Shown: piece by piece, positions 16,141-24,254 of the stretch
How positions within the stretch are numbered: position 1 is the first letter of the stretch
Layout: each line of letters opens with the position of its first letter
Assembly: GCF_001280595.1 (NCBI RefSeq)
Contig: NZ_LITU01000081.1
Location: 135,896-170,397, forward strand
Origin: Paenibacillus xylanivorans
Lineage (GTDB): Bacteria; Bacillota; Bacilli; Paenibacillales; Paenibacillaceae
Reading direction: 5' to 3'
DNA length: 34,502 nt
The notes under the pieces: model-generated
Told to the model about the DNA's origin: nothing
The model's input: only the letters and a program-made list of their open reading frames with translations
Databases searched by the model: none
Position numbers and translations under genes: made by a program

Positions 16141-16956
16141 ATGGACGGTAGAGACTGGGGTACATTTTTACTTCCTTATGAACAAGCGGTAGAGGAATTG
16201 AAAGTTAAGTTTAAAACGATGCGGGCGGAGCTTAAGAAAAGGGAAGAATACGCCCCGATCGAATTCGTTACCGGTCGTGTCAAAAAAATATCCAGCATTT
16301 TGGAGAAATCCAGACGCCTGAATGTGCCGCTTGATCAGGTGGAAACAGGCATTGAGGATATTGCAGGTATCCGCATTATGTGCCAGTTTGTGGATGATAT
16401 TCGGCGGGTAGCCGAGTATATTCGTGGTCGCAAGGATTTGACGGTATTAATCGAGAAAGATTATATCACCAATTTCAAAGAGAGCGGCTACCGCAGTTTC
16501 CATATGATTATTGAGTATCCTGTTCAGACAGCTCTTGGGCAGAAGAACGTGCTGGCCGAAATTCAGATTCGGACGCTGGCGATGAACTTCTGGGCTACGA
16601 TTGAACACTCCTTGAGTTATAAGTTTCGGGAGAGCCTGCCGGATGATATGCGGGCAAGGTTGAAAAAAACGGCTGAAGCCGCTTTTGTACTCGATAATGA
16701 AATGTCGGCGATCCGTCTGCAAATTCTGGAGGCGCAAAAGGCATTTGAGGATGATTCCAATATCGTATCAAGAACGCTGAACATCATACATCAGTTGTAT
16801 TTCTACCACCTCGTGAACGAAGCGATAGAGGCACAAAAGCGCTTCAATGACTGCTGGGAGCGTCATGATATGGAAGGGTTGAAAGACCTTTTGGATGATG
16901 TGAAAGCACTTCTGAATGCGGCCAGAAAGGGCGAAAACCCGGATGAGCAGCTATGA
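16141..16956 (+). CDS. relQ: Small alarmone synthetase, RelQ/YjbM (SasB) type
   Basis: A 271-residue GTP pyrophosphokinase that makes (p)ppGpp from ATP and GDP/GTP, without the hydrolase domain of Rel. Motifs follow Bacillus YjbM closely: PIEFVTGRVKKISSILEKSRR, IEDIAGIRIMCQFVDDI, KESGYRSFHMI and EIQIRTLAMNFWATIEHSL. The C-terminal 90 residues form helices expected to mediate tetramer formation; they are longer than in YjbM. An AGGAGG site precedes the ATG at 16141, and TATAAT at 16094-16099 may be its -10 element. The DUF309 gene begins 14 bases before the stop, so the two are translationally coupled. Confidence 0.94.
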   Translation: MDGRDWGTFLLPYEQAVEELKVKFKTMRAELKKREEYAPIEFVTGRVKKISSILEKSRRLNVPLDQVETGIEDIAGIRIMCQFVDDIRRVAEYIRGRKDLTVLIEKDYITNFKESGYRSFHMIIEYPVQTALGQKNVLAEIQIRTLAMNFWATIEHSLSYKFRESLPDDMRARLKKTAEAAFVLDNEMSAIRLQILEAQKAFEDDSNIVSRTLNIIHQLYFYHLVNEAIEAQKRFNDCWERHDMEGLKDLLDDVKALLNAARKGENPDEQL

Positions 16957-17437
16957 ACCGCTGTATGTTGACTATCTGATCTACTTCAATCGCGATCAGG
17001 ACTACTTTGAATGCCATGAGGTATTGGAAGAGTTGTGGCTTGAACGGGATCGGGATTCTCTGTACAAAGGATTACTGCAAATCGCAGTGGGACTGTATCA
17101 TTTCAGGAATGCTAATCTTCGCGGGGGACGCATGATGTTACAGAGTTCGGTAGATCTGTTAAAGTCTTATCCGGAAACTTCGCAAGGCATTGCTCTTGAG
17201 CCGTTGGTGCAAGAAGTACAGGAACTGGTTGATGGACTTTCGGGTGCTGAGCCACAGAAATTTCCTTACAGAGACCTGCACATTCAGATTCAGGATGAGG
17301 CGCTGGTCCAGCAGATTCGGGAACGAGCTCTTGAACTGAAGCCCAATGTTCCCCAACGCCGAAGTCCTACACGTGGACGAATCTATGAAGAGAAGATGAA
17401 AGCATTGCAGCACGAACAGAACTTACAGAGCGAGTAA
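16943..17437 (+). CDS. DUF309 family protein
   Basis: A 164-residue cytosolic protein. The signature YFNRDQDYFECHEVLEELWL and the following YKGLLQIAVGLYHFRNANLRG define DUF309, a helical family with conserved His and Glu that suggest a metal or small-ligand site; no biochemical role is established. The last 60 residues are basic and less conserved. The ATG at 16943 overlaps the relQ reading frame by 14 bases, with AAAGGGCG upstream inside relQ. This arrangement suggests a shared transcript with the alarmone synthetase and maybe a linked role, though the link is only positional. Confidence 0.88.
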   Translation: MSSYEPLYVDYLIYFNRDQDYFECHEVLEELWLERDRDSLYKGLLQIAVGLYHFRNANLRGGRMMLQSSVDLLKSYPETSQGIALEPLVQEVQELVDGLSGAEPQKFPYRDLHIQIQDEALVQQIRERALELKPNVPQRRSPTRGRIYEEKMKALQHEQNLQSE

Positions 17438-17493
17438 GCTTGGAAATTCATCATTCACTTGTTTATTAACATAGTGTCAAACATATGATCTGA

Positions 17494-17538
17494 TAAAAAA
17501 CACCCCGACAGCTCCTCTAGAGGAATTGTCGGGGTGTT
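17494..17538 (-). terminator. Terminator of the minus-strand thioredoxin gene
   Basis: AACACCCCGACA (17499-17510) pairs perfectly with TGTCGGGGTGTT (17527-17538), with an inner CCTCTAGAGG palindrome. The A run at 17494-17500 becomes the U tract on the minus strand. It may also stop the converging relQ-DUF309 transcript. Confidence 0.8.
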
Positions 17539-17644
17539 CGATATTATAGGCTATCATGAAAATTTGGAATGATTCCAGAGTTTGTCCATGCAAAGGACAA
17601 CATGATCCATACGGAGTACATCGCATCTACGAAAGCATCTACGA

Positions 17645-18193
17645 TTAGCTTGCCGATGGAGTGGCACTGCCTTTATATTTCTCGAAAAATTGCTTGTAGT
17701 CATCCAAAGTATAACCGTTGTCACTGCCATTTTCCTGCAGCCCGCCAACCATTCGGTCTTTCTCCACACCATCCTGATAATATACCAGAGTCGGCGTGTA
17801 CTCAATGTTATAATCAGTCCAACCTGAATCGAATTCCCGCAGATTGAACTGAGGAAGATCGATGCCTTCACTGTCCACCAGTGGCATTAGCTGAGGTGTT
17901 GTCGCACGGCAGTGTGAGCAGTCGGAGGCAAAGAAATAGACAAAGAAGCTATCTTTGTTATCAATTCTGGTTTTCAGATCATCAGGCAAAATAATTTGTT
18001 GGTAATTCGGATCATCCAGTAATTCACGGGTTGCCGGATTAAGCTTGGATGCTGCAATGCCATAAGCGTTCCCCACAGCGTCCATTTGTTTCTTGGATTG
18101 CTGATTCACCAGAACGAGTACTGCAATCATTACGATGAAAACCCCCAGGAAAATAAGGATCGCAGCGCTTTTCTTTTTCTTCTTGGATTTCAT
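17645..18193 (-). CDS. Membrane-tethered thioredoxin-like protein, CSHC motif
   Basis: A 182-residue protein with a lysine-rich start (MKSKKKKK), one membrane anchor (9-30) and an extracytoplasmic thioredoxin-like domain. The active site is DCSHC, Cys92 and Cys95, in FVYFFASDCSHC; the cis-proline lies in EYTPTLVYY. The motif differs from the WCEPC of the other thioredoxin here, and CSHC-like centres are usual in bacillary proteins that reduce or shuttle disulfides outside the cell; a BdbA- or bacteriocin-transport accessory-like role is possible. I start at the ATG at 18193, with GGGGGAT upstream, rather than at 18208. It is monocistronic with a strong terminator. Confidence 0.87.
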   Translation of the reverse strand: MKSKKKKKSAAILIFLGVFIVMIAVLVLVNQQSKKQMDAVGNAYGIAASKLNPATRELLDDPNYQQIILPDDLKTRIDNKDSFFVYFFASDCSHCRATTPQLMPLVDSEGIDLPQFNLREFDSGWTDYNIEYTPTLVYYQDGVEKDRMVGGLQENGSDNGYTLDDYKQFFEKYKGSATPSAS

Positions 18194-18414
18194 TAAGACA
18201 TCCCCCATCGATCATATCGAAATATAGTTTTGGCAAAAATACAGGATGGGATAATATGCATAAGCACCCGAATTTTTGCACATCAATCAATCTACTTGCC
18301 ATTATACTACATTACACGCTGTAGTGGAATATGTATGAAGCAATAGGAAAGGTATGCCCGGATATGATAACATAGTACTATATGCAATTTTAACAAGACA
18401 GGATGAGTGCGATT

Positions 18415-20103
18415 ATGGCTGTACAGCTGCCTTCGATATTTGCCGAGCGAATGAAAAGCTTGTTAGGCGATGAATTTGAACAATTCATGAAATCTTATGA
18501 GCAGTCGCCACATGCGGGGCTGAGAGTGAATACGTTAAAAATATCGCTGGAACAATTCGAGGAAATTGCTCCATATGATATGCGACCCATTCCGTGGTGC
18601 GGAACGGGTTTTTATGTGCCTCACGGGGTTAAGCCGGGGTTACATCCTTATTATCATGCGGGCTTGTATTATATCCAGGAACCAAGCGCCATGGCCCCGG
18701 TTGAATTATTAAATGTGAAGCCAGGGGAACGCGTGCTGGATCTATGTGCTGCTCCTGGTGGGAAAACAACCCAGATTGCAGCCAAGCTGCAGGGCAAGGG
18801 TGTGCTCGTTACGAATGATATTCATGCGGAACGAACGAAGGCACTCGCCAAAAACGTGGAATTGTACGGGGTACGTAATGCCGTTGTACTGAATGAGTCA
18901 CCGGAGCGGATTGCGAAAGCATTTCCTCATTATTTTGATAAAGTGTTAATCGATGCGCCTTGCTCGGGTGAGGGTATGTTCCGCAAAGATGAGGACATGG
19001 TGAAATCCTGGGAAAATCATTCGGTGGAAAAATGTGTGCTGATGCAGCGCGATATTCTGGAGACGGCGGCCAAGCTGCTTGCTCCAGGAGGAACCATAGT
19101 ATATTCGACATGTACTTTTGCGCCAGAGGAAAATGAAGCGATGATTGCGGAATTTCTGAACATCAATCCTGACTTTTTCGTGAAAGTCATCCCGGAAACT
19201 GCTGGATTTGCACCGGGGCGCCCGGATTGGGTGCGTCAGATGTTGCCTGATACAGCAGAAGAGAATGAATCCGTGCTGGATCAGACTCGTGGCACTGCAA
19301 GGTTGTGGCCTCATCTATTGGAGGGAGAAGGACATTATGTTGCTGTATTGCAGCATCGTGCGGAATCTCCTGCCGAAGAAGACGGAAGTCGTGAAGCGAA
19401 CAGTGAATTACAGACTGGACAGGCAGTTGATGGAGACTTCACGCAAACCATTGAATCCGAGGACCGATCTATCCGGGTATCAATATCTCTTACGAAAGAA
19501 GAACGGAAACAGGAACGTCTCATGAGAACCGAATCCAGGGAACGCAATGACAGGAATTCACGTGGTGGCAAGGCTCAGGGAAGACCGGGTAAAGGAAACG
19601 AACGTGGTGGCCGCAAAAACGAACGGGGTCAGGGACGTGGAGCCGACCAGACGAGTATCGATCCAGGAACGGTCTATGCTCAATTTTTACAAGAAAATTT
19701 GGAGATCGAGCTTGTTGGCGAAACGGTGTATTACGGCGATCGGGTATATCAATCTTCTGTGGGTGCTGCCCGTCTGGAAGGGCTAAAGGTTATACGACCA
19801 GGGTGGTTTATGGGTAACATGAAGAATGGGCGATTTGTGCCCTCTCATCCGCTGGCATGTGCTTTGAATACAACAGAGGCGCAGCGATTCATCAATCTAT
19901 CTTCCGCTAACGGAGAAGCCGTAAGGTATCTCAAAGGAGAGACGTTGAACATCGAAGAAGCGCGCGTGGAACGCAAAGCAGATACGGCGGCCAAAGGTTA
20001 TGTACTGGTATGTGTGGATGGTTTCGCTGCCGGCTGGGGGAAATGGCTGGATGGTGTACTGAAGAATGAATATCCGGCAGGCTGGAGGTGGACATCTGTA
20101 TGA
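18415..20103 (+). CDS. RsmB/NOP-family RNA cytosine-5 methyltransferase, RsmF-like
   Basis: A 562-residue SAM-dependent enzyme. The Rossmann domain shows LDLCAAPGGKTTQIAAKL (SAM site), IDAPCSGEGMFRKDEDM and STCTFAPEENE, the last two with the two cysteines that act in m5C formation. The C-terminal 150 residues match the RNA-binding tail of RsmF-type enzymes, with HPLACAL. Between them (about 377-409) is an Arg/Gly-rich segment with three RGG-like steps. The target is most likely rRNA, but the site is not predictable. I start at ATG 18415; an ATG at 18403 would add four residues. Its stop overlaps the pseudouridine synthase start, indicating an RNA-modification operon. Confidence 0.92.
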   Translation: MAVQLPSIFAERMKSLLGDEFEQFMKSYEQSPHAGLRVNTLKISLEQFEEIAPYDMRPIPWCGTGFYVPHGVKPGLHPYYHAGLYYIQEPSAMAPVELLNVKPGERVLDLCAAPGGKTTQIAAKLQGKGVLVTNDIHAERTKALAKNVELYGVRNAVVLNESPERIAKAFPHYFDKVLIDAPCSGEGMFRKDEDMVKSWENHSVEKCVLMQRDILETAAKLLAPGGTIVYSTCTFAPEENEAMIAEFLNINPDFFVKVIPETAGFAPGRPDWVRQMLPDTAEENESVLDQTRGTARLWPHLLEGEGHYVAVLQHRAESPAEEDGSREANSELQTGQAVDGDFTQTIESEDRSIRVSISLTKEERKQERLMRTESRERNDRNSRGGKAQGRPGKGNERGGRKNERGQGRGADQTSIDPGTVYAQFLQENLEIELVGETVYYGDRVYQSSVGAARLEGLKVIRPGWFMGNMKNGRFVPSHPLACALNTTEAQRFINLSSANGEAVRYLKGETLNIEEARVERKADTAAKGYVLVCVDGFAAGWGKWLDGVLKNEYPAGWRWTSV

Positions 20104-20846
20104 GTGGAAAAGGCAAACAAACCCTGCGTCTAGATAAAATATTAAGCCATATGGGTGTAGGGTCACGGAGTGAGCTCAAAAAAATGGTGAAGCAGGGCAG
20201 AATTCGTGTGGATGGGAAACCGGTGAAAGACAGCGGCGTGCAGGTTAATCCAGACGTAAACGTTATTGAAGCTGACGGAGAGCGGATCGAGTATCGGGAA
20301 ATGATCTACCTGATGCTGCACAAACCACCTGGCGTGGTGTCGGCAACCGAAGATAATCGGGATAAAACGGTGATTGATCTGCTGAGTAAAGAGGATCGTG
20401 TCTTCAAACCGTTCCCTGTCGGACGACTCGATAAAGATACCGAGGGTTTGCTCATTCTAACCAATGATGGGCCACTTGCCCATGATCTGTTATCCCCGCG
20501 TAAACATGTACCCAAGACGTATGAAGCTCGTGTGCTCGGGAACGTTGATGAAGAAGATATCGAACGATTCAAAGCCGGCATTCAACTGGATGACGGATAT
20601 GAGACATTGCCTGCGGAACTGACTGTGTTTCACCGTGAAGAAACCGAAGAGGGCGTATTCTCTTCCATTTCATTGATTATTCATGAGGGCAAGTTCCACC
20701 AGGTGAAAAGAATGTTTCAGGCTGTAGGCAAGCGCGTGGTGTACTTGAAACGCGTAGCCATGGGTGAGCTGGAGCTGGATGCCGATCTGACTATCGGCAG
20801 CTATCGCGAGCTAACCGCAGAAGAATTAGACCTTCTGCGGAAGTAA
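20100..20846 (+). CDS. RsuA-family rRNA pseudouridine synthase
   Basis: A 248-residue enzyme that isomerises uridine to pseudouridine in rRNA. An S4 RNA-binding domain comes first (RLDKILSHMGVGSRSELKKM, 10-29), then the catalytic domain with GRLDKDTEGLLILTNDG (109-125); Asp111 is the expected nucleophile. The segment IHEGKFHQVKRMF is also typical. The family makes it RsuA (16S) or RluB-like (23S); the length and single S4 domain fit RsuA, but I leave the symbol open. The ATG overlaps the previous stop (ATGA), and GGAGGTGG lies eight bases upstream, so it is co-translated with the RNA methyltransferase. Confidence 0.93.
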   Translation: MSGKGKQTLRLDKILSHMGVGSRSELKKMVKQGRIRVDGKPVKDSGVQVNPDVNVIEADGERIEYREMIYLMLHKPPGVVSATEDNRDKTVIDLLSKEDRVFKPFPVGRLDKDTEGLLILTNDGPLAHDLLSPRKHVPKTYEARVLGNVDEEDIERFKAGIQLDDGYETLPAELTVFHREETEEGVFSSISLIIHEGKFHQVKRMFQAVGKRVVYLKRVAMGELELDADLTIGSYRELTAEELDLLRK

Positions 20847-20848
20847 CA

Positions 20849-20905
20849 GCTCCCGCCCTTCGCAAAGCGGAGCAGGGAGCTTGGGCAGGGGGCGAAGCCC
20901 TGGCC
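20849..20905. repeat. GC-rich intergenic repeat, copy 1
   Basis: A 57-base unit beginning GCTCCCGCCCTTCGC and ending GAAGCCCTGGCC. It is self-complementary in part (GCTCCC with GGGAGC, and GGGC with GCCC) so it can fold into two hairpins. It matches copy 2 at 53 of 57 positions, 77 bases away. Confidence 0.8.
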
Positions 20906-20925
20906 ATCGCGCCCAAGGCGCAACG

Positions 20926-20982
20926 GCTCCCGTCCTTCGCGAAGCGGAGCAGGGAGCCCGGGCAGGGGGCGAAGCCCTGGCC
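20926..20982. repeat. GC-rich intergenic repeat, copy 2
   Basis: Second 57-base copy in direct orientation, beginning GCTCCCGTCCTTCGC. The four differences from copy 1 are all transitions; in this copy they improve pairing (CTTCGCGAAG is palindromic, GCCCGGGC too), suggesting the folded form is what is kept. Confidence 0.8.
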
Positions 20983-21180
20983 GTAATGGTCCCGCTTGAG
21001 CTTGGGCGGGACCGCCGCTGTCAAGCGGAGGACCCGGCAACCAAGCGCTCCCACGCCAACCGTCACATAGCAAGATCCCACCAGCCGCCGGTTAACAAAA
21101 CGGGAGTCCAGAGGGCAGAGCCCTCTAGGGCTCTCCCTCGGAAGGGAGGGTTTGGGTGGGTGCGACTCTCTTACAGATAA
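20983..21180. repeat. GC-rich hairpin block continuing the repeat region
   Basis: Three more inverted repeats follow without a gene: GGTCCCGC with GCGGGACC (20988-21013), AGAGGGC with GCCCTCT (21110-21126, 3-base loop), and CTCCCT with AGGGAG shortly after. Together with the 57-base copies this makes 330 bases between the pseudouridine synthase and HAD genes, clearly more GC-rich than the neighbours. It may fold as RNA and reduce read-through, or be a mosaic of dispersed repeats. Confidence 0.55.
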
Positions 21181-21192
21181 GGAATGAAGACA

Positions 21193-21996
21193 ATGACAAT
21201 TAAATTAATCGCACTGGATGTCGATGGAACGTTGCTTAATGATCATCATGAACTTACCGAAAAGACGCAAGAGACCTTAATTCGTGCTTCCCGTCAGGGA
21301 GCCGAGATTGTCCTTTGTTCAGGCAGAGGTCCAGCGAACACGATTCCGTTTATGGAGCAGATGGGACTTGACGGATATGTCATCACACATAATGGGGCGG
21401 TAACTGCACAGGTCGAGACTCATGAAGTGGTGCACCATTTTGCCATGGATGGACAGGGATTGGAGCCATTCATAGCTTACTGCCGTACGCAAGGTGTACA
21501 TTTTGATATCAACACGGCATTTGGACTCTATGTGGATCAGCCGGAAGGCTTGGAGCTGCAGGTGCGCGAGATGTACCAAAATTTCATGGCAGAGCCATTA
21601 AAGCTGCCGCAATGGGCGGATATGACAGAGCCGCTTGCGAAATTCACTGCGTTTGGACCAATCGAGCAGATGAACGCGGTGCAGCAGGAGTGGTCGACCT
21701 GGAATCTTCCATATTATATGACGCGTAGTGGTGATTTTTTCATTGATCTGATGCATCCTGAAGCCTCCAAAGGTGCAGCTCTAAAAAGACTGGCCGAAGC
21801 AAAAGGAATTCTATCTTCCGAGATCATGGCGGTAGGTAACTACTACAATGACATCACAATGTTGACCTATGCAGGCAAAGGGATTGCGATGGACAATTCC
21901 CCGGAGGAAGTCAAGGCTGCTGCGGATGAGGTTACACTTTCGAACAACGATCAGGGTGTGGCTCACGCTATCCAAAAATATGTGTTGTCCATCTAA
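21193..21996 (+). CDS. Cof-type HAD-IIB phosphatase
   Basis: A 267-residue haloacid dehalogenase-superfamily hydrolase, probably acting on sugar phosphates or other small phosphoesters in the cytoplasm. Motif I is ALDVDGTLLN with the nucleophile Asp9 and acid/base Asp11; motif II is VLCSGRGP; the type IIB cap fills 80-185; motif III is the lysine in EASKGAALKRL. Motif IV reads GNYYND where most members have GDxxND, so one metal-binding aspartate is an asparagine. AAGGA lies nine bases before the ATG at 21193, preferred over the abutting ATG at 21184. The substrate cannot be inferred. Confidence 0.92.
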   Translation: MTIKLIALDVDGTLLNDHHELTEKTQETLIRASRQGAEIVLCSGRGPANTIPFMEQMGLDGYVITHNGAVTAQVETHEVVHHFAMDGQGLEPFIAYCRTQGVHFDINTAFGLYVDQPEGLELQVREMYQNFMAEPLKLPQWADMTEPLAKFTAFGPIEQMNAVQQEWSTWNLPYYMTRSGDFFIDLMHPEASKGAALKRLAEAKGILSSEIMAVGNYYNDITMLTYAGKGIAMDNSPEEVKAAADEVTLSNNDQGVAHAIQKYVLSI

Positions 21997-22056
21997 CGGG
22001 GCACTCTTAAATCTGAATAGAGGCTTTATCTTATAAACTGCCGCTCTCAAGGGTAA

Positions 22057-22076
22057 CCTAACAGAATAACGTTAGG
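22057..22076 (+). promoter_or_regulatory. Inverted repeat in the leader of the three-domain protein gene
   Basis: CCTAAC and GTTAGG (8-base spacer) lie just before the ribosome binding site. It could be an operator or a small RNA hairpin; no known box fits. Confidence 0.3.
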
Positions 22077-22095
22077 AACTGAGGGGGACAGGTAC

Positions 22096-23151
22096 ATGGA
22101 ACTGAAAGTAGAACTGATTCCTGATCTTCGTACATCAGGTGGCGAAGTGCAGGATATTATGGTGGACGGTCAATATGCGGGTTCGCTGCTGCTTGTGTTC
22201 AGGGAAGGGGATCGGGTATCCGGCAGCCTTCAGATTGAGCAGGATTCGCTACCTGACGAGACAGAACAAGTTATTGTGGAGCAGGTGCACGAATATATTC
22301 GTTCTCTCGCGGATGCAGTAAGTGCTGCTGAATATGAAGTGCTGGTAAGCTGCGGTACACTGTATTCTGTGTTACAGAAACCAGAGTCTCAAACTGATGT
22401 ATTCATTCAGTCGTCACGGTCTGAAGATACGTATAATCACGATGGAAAGAATGATCGGGCTGGTGTAAATGAAGTACACGTAATCCCCGGTTCACAAGGC
22501 GAATCATTTACATATGAAGACCCGGAACATTTGCTGGAGATGGAACTGGTAAGTGCCGGACGCAGCATATCCACTTATGTATTTAATGATGCCAATGGAC
22601 AGGAACTGGCCGAAGCCTCTCTGAAACAATATGGTGCTGATGTACAGGGTGAGATTCATTGGTATGATGAACCGGCAGAGAGTTATCAGGATGCGGCTGC
22701 CGAACTGCTGGTACGAGAGCTGGATGAAGAAATTATTGATACGATTACCATCCGCATGTGGCATCAAGGGCAGGAGCTGGAATCAGCGGAATGGGTGCAT
22801 CGGGATTTTGCAGATGAGGATGAGATAGAGTCCGAGGAAGATCTCGAAGTGCATGAAGCTGCTGAAGAAGCCTGTTACGTAATGCTGGTGCGCAAAGATC
22901 GGGAATTCCGGGTATATGAACTTTTTCTACAAGAACGCGGAGGATTACCTGTAGGTACAGCAACGATTGATACCTCATATGCGGATCTGTCAGGTTATAT
23001 GGATTACGAGGTTCCTGGCACAAGTGCTCAGCGAAAGAGTCTGGTTGAAGTTCTGATGCGGGAGCTGGACAAAGAACTTGAATTTGATACATTACATCTC
23101 ACGATGTTATACCGAAATCAAATTATCGATGAAGCGAAGATTGAAGGGTAA
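22096..23151 (+). CDS. Acidic protein of three similar domains, unknown function
   Basis: A 351-residue, very acidic soluble protein I do not recognise. It appears to be built of three divergent copies of a domain of about 90 residues: 1-95, 146-235 and 260-350. Copies 2 and 3 align well: a strand pair, then GQELAEASLKQYGADVQGEI against GLPVGTATIDTSYADLSGYM, then AELLVRELDEEIIDTITIRM against VEVLMRELDKELEFDTLHLTM, and a final strand pair. Copy 1 keeps the same order more loosely (GQYAGSLLLVF, VSGSLQIEQD). Linkers are low-complexity and acidic. GAGGGGGACAGG precedes the ATG, and a terminator follows at once, so the gene is single. Confidence 0.85.
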   Translation: MELKVELIPDLRTSGGEVQDIMVDGQYAGSLLLVFREGDRVSGSLQIEQDSLPDETEQVIVEQVHEYIRSLADAVSAAEYEVLVSCGTLYSVLQKPESQTDVFIQSSRSEDTYNHDGKNDRAGVNEVHVIPGSQGESFTYEDPEHLLEMELVSAGRSISTYVFNDANGQELAEASLKQYGADVQGEIHWYDEPAESYQDAAAELLVRELDEEIIDTITIRMWHQGQELESAEWVHRDFADEDEIESEEDLEVHEAAEEACYVMLVRKDREFRVYELFLQERGGLPVGTATIDTSYADLSGYMDYEVPGTSAQRKSLVEVLMRELDKELEFDTLHLTMLYRNQIIDEAKIEG

Positions 23152-23179
23152 GAGGCACAGCCTCTTGCCTTTTTTTTTT
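23150..23179 (+). terminator. Terminator after the three-domain protein gene
   Basis: AAGAGGC, an ACA loop and GCCTCTT followed by GCC and a run of ten T; it begins at the last base of the coding region's stop codon neighbourhood. Confidence 0.85.
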
Positions 23180-23206
23180 GACGAAAAAGCCATTTCCCGG
23201 TATAGT
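23178..23206 (+). promoter_or_regulatory. Sigma-A promoter of the GNAT gene
   Basis: TTGACG (23178-23183) and TATAGT (23201-23206) are 17 bases apart. The -35 box uses the last T residues of the preceding terminator, so terminator and promoter are fused. Confidence 0.7.
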
Positions 23207-23245
23207 ACCATTAGTTTAAGAGAGACCTGGAAGTGGAGGAGAATC

Positions 23246-23800
23246 ATGAAGCACTCATTCAGTATCACAACAGACTACATCAATGATGAATTTAAAGCAT
23301 TGCAGGCTCAGCCGGAAGACACAGAAGATGTGATGTCTCTGCTCATGGAAACAGCCGAATGGCTGCGGGGCCAGGGGTCTTCTCAATGGAATGCGTTGTT
23401 AAAAGGTGAGGATTCCCATAATACGGTGGAGGCCATTCAGCGTGGTGACGTATTTGTATTTAAGAAAGGCGCTGAAGTAGCTGGCATGGTTATTTTGATG
23501 AGCCAGCCAAGCGCATGGGATGTGCATTTATGGGGAAGCAAAGCGTATGCCGGGGATGGAGCACTTTATCTGCACCGATTAGCAATTCGCAGAAAATATG
23601 CCCAGAGTGGATTGGGACGCGCGATTTTGCAATGGTCCAGCAGCGGGATACAGTTTGAGGCTAAACATATCGTCCGATTGGATTGCGGAGCGGACAACGC
23701 AACATTGAACAAATTCTATGTGCATAACGACTATACCTTTTTGGGAGAGACAGACGGCTTCAGTACGTATGAAAAGGCGGTCACACGCCTGTCTGTATAA
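23246..23800 (+). CDS. GNAT-family N-acetyltransferase
   Basis: A 184-residue acetyl-CoA-dependent acyltransferase. The fold is recognised from the strand and helix following LYLHRLAIRRKYAQSGLGRAIL (about 114-135), which contains the pyrophosphate-binding pattern RxxYxxxGLG, and the later strand RLDCGADNATLNKFYVHNDY. Substrates of such stand-alone GNATs (amines, aminoglycosides, protein N termini) cannot be told from sequence. GGAGGAG lies four bases before the ATG at 23246; the longer reading frame to the left overlaps the previous gene and its terminator and is rejected. It has its own promoter and a terminator-like hairpin after it. Confidence 0.9.
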   Translation: MKHSFSITTDYINDEFKALQAQPEDTEDVMSLLMETAEWLRGQGSSQWNALLKGEDSHNTVEAIQRGDVFVFKKGAEVAGMVILMSQPSAWDVHLWGSKAYAGDGALYLHRLAIRRKYAQSGLGRAILQWSSSGIQFEAKHIVRLDCGADNATLNKFYVHNDYTFLGETDGFSTYEKAVTRLSV

Positions 23801-23839
23801 TTAGTTCTCAACAGTATGCAACATATGAGTACACTTAAT

Positions 23840-23877
23840 AAGCCGGGAGCTACCAATATGCTCACGGGCTTTCTTTT
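23840..23877 (+). terminator. Probable terminator after the GNAT gene
   Basis: AAGCCGGGAGC pairs imperfectly with GCTCACGGGCTT, followed by TTCTTTT. Confidence 0.55.
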
Positions 23878-23997
23878 GTATGTCGGCAAAGAGGTTTAAC
23901 TCCCCATTCATACATCCGCTTCTTAGCCGAGCATCTTCTGAATATGTTGTATATACGACTCTGGAGTGAAGGCTTACGTTCAAACAAGAGGAAAAAG

Positions 23998-24123
23998 ATG
24001 AACGTGCAGCAGGATAAAGTCGGCCAGAGAGCGATTATCTACAGTGAATTTGCCCCGGTACCTAACAATATTCGTAATGTCGTCAGCGTCAGAACCAACA
24101 TGGTACAATTGATATTGAAATGA
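23998..24123 (+). CDS. Possible 41-residue protein, unknown
   Basis: A short frame beginning MNVQQDKVGQRAIIYSEF and ending VQLILK, with GAGG six bases upstream of the ATG. It is not hydrophobic and has no motif I recognise. It lies alone in a 450-base gap between the GNAT and glycosyltransferase genes; the rest of the gap (23878-23997 and 24124-24254) shows nothing clear. The good ribosome binding site is the only support. Confidence 0.35.
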   Translation: MNVQQDKVGQRAIIYSEFAPVPNNIRNVVSVRTNMVQLILK

Positions 24124-24254
24124 ATTCTATTATTCAGCTGTAAATGTCGGAGTGATAAGGAATCTCATTTTGCACCTTTACTGAACATATGTTCTGATAT
24201 ATCATGATGGAAGATGCACTGAGAAGACTTATGCTAGAAAGGGGGAAACTAACG

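Noticed and set aside
20791..21081. Long minus-strand frames in the GC-rich repeat block
   Set aside because: GC-rich repeats keep frames open by chance; the peptides only mirror the repeats, and no ribosome binding site is present.
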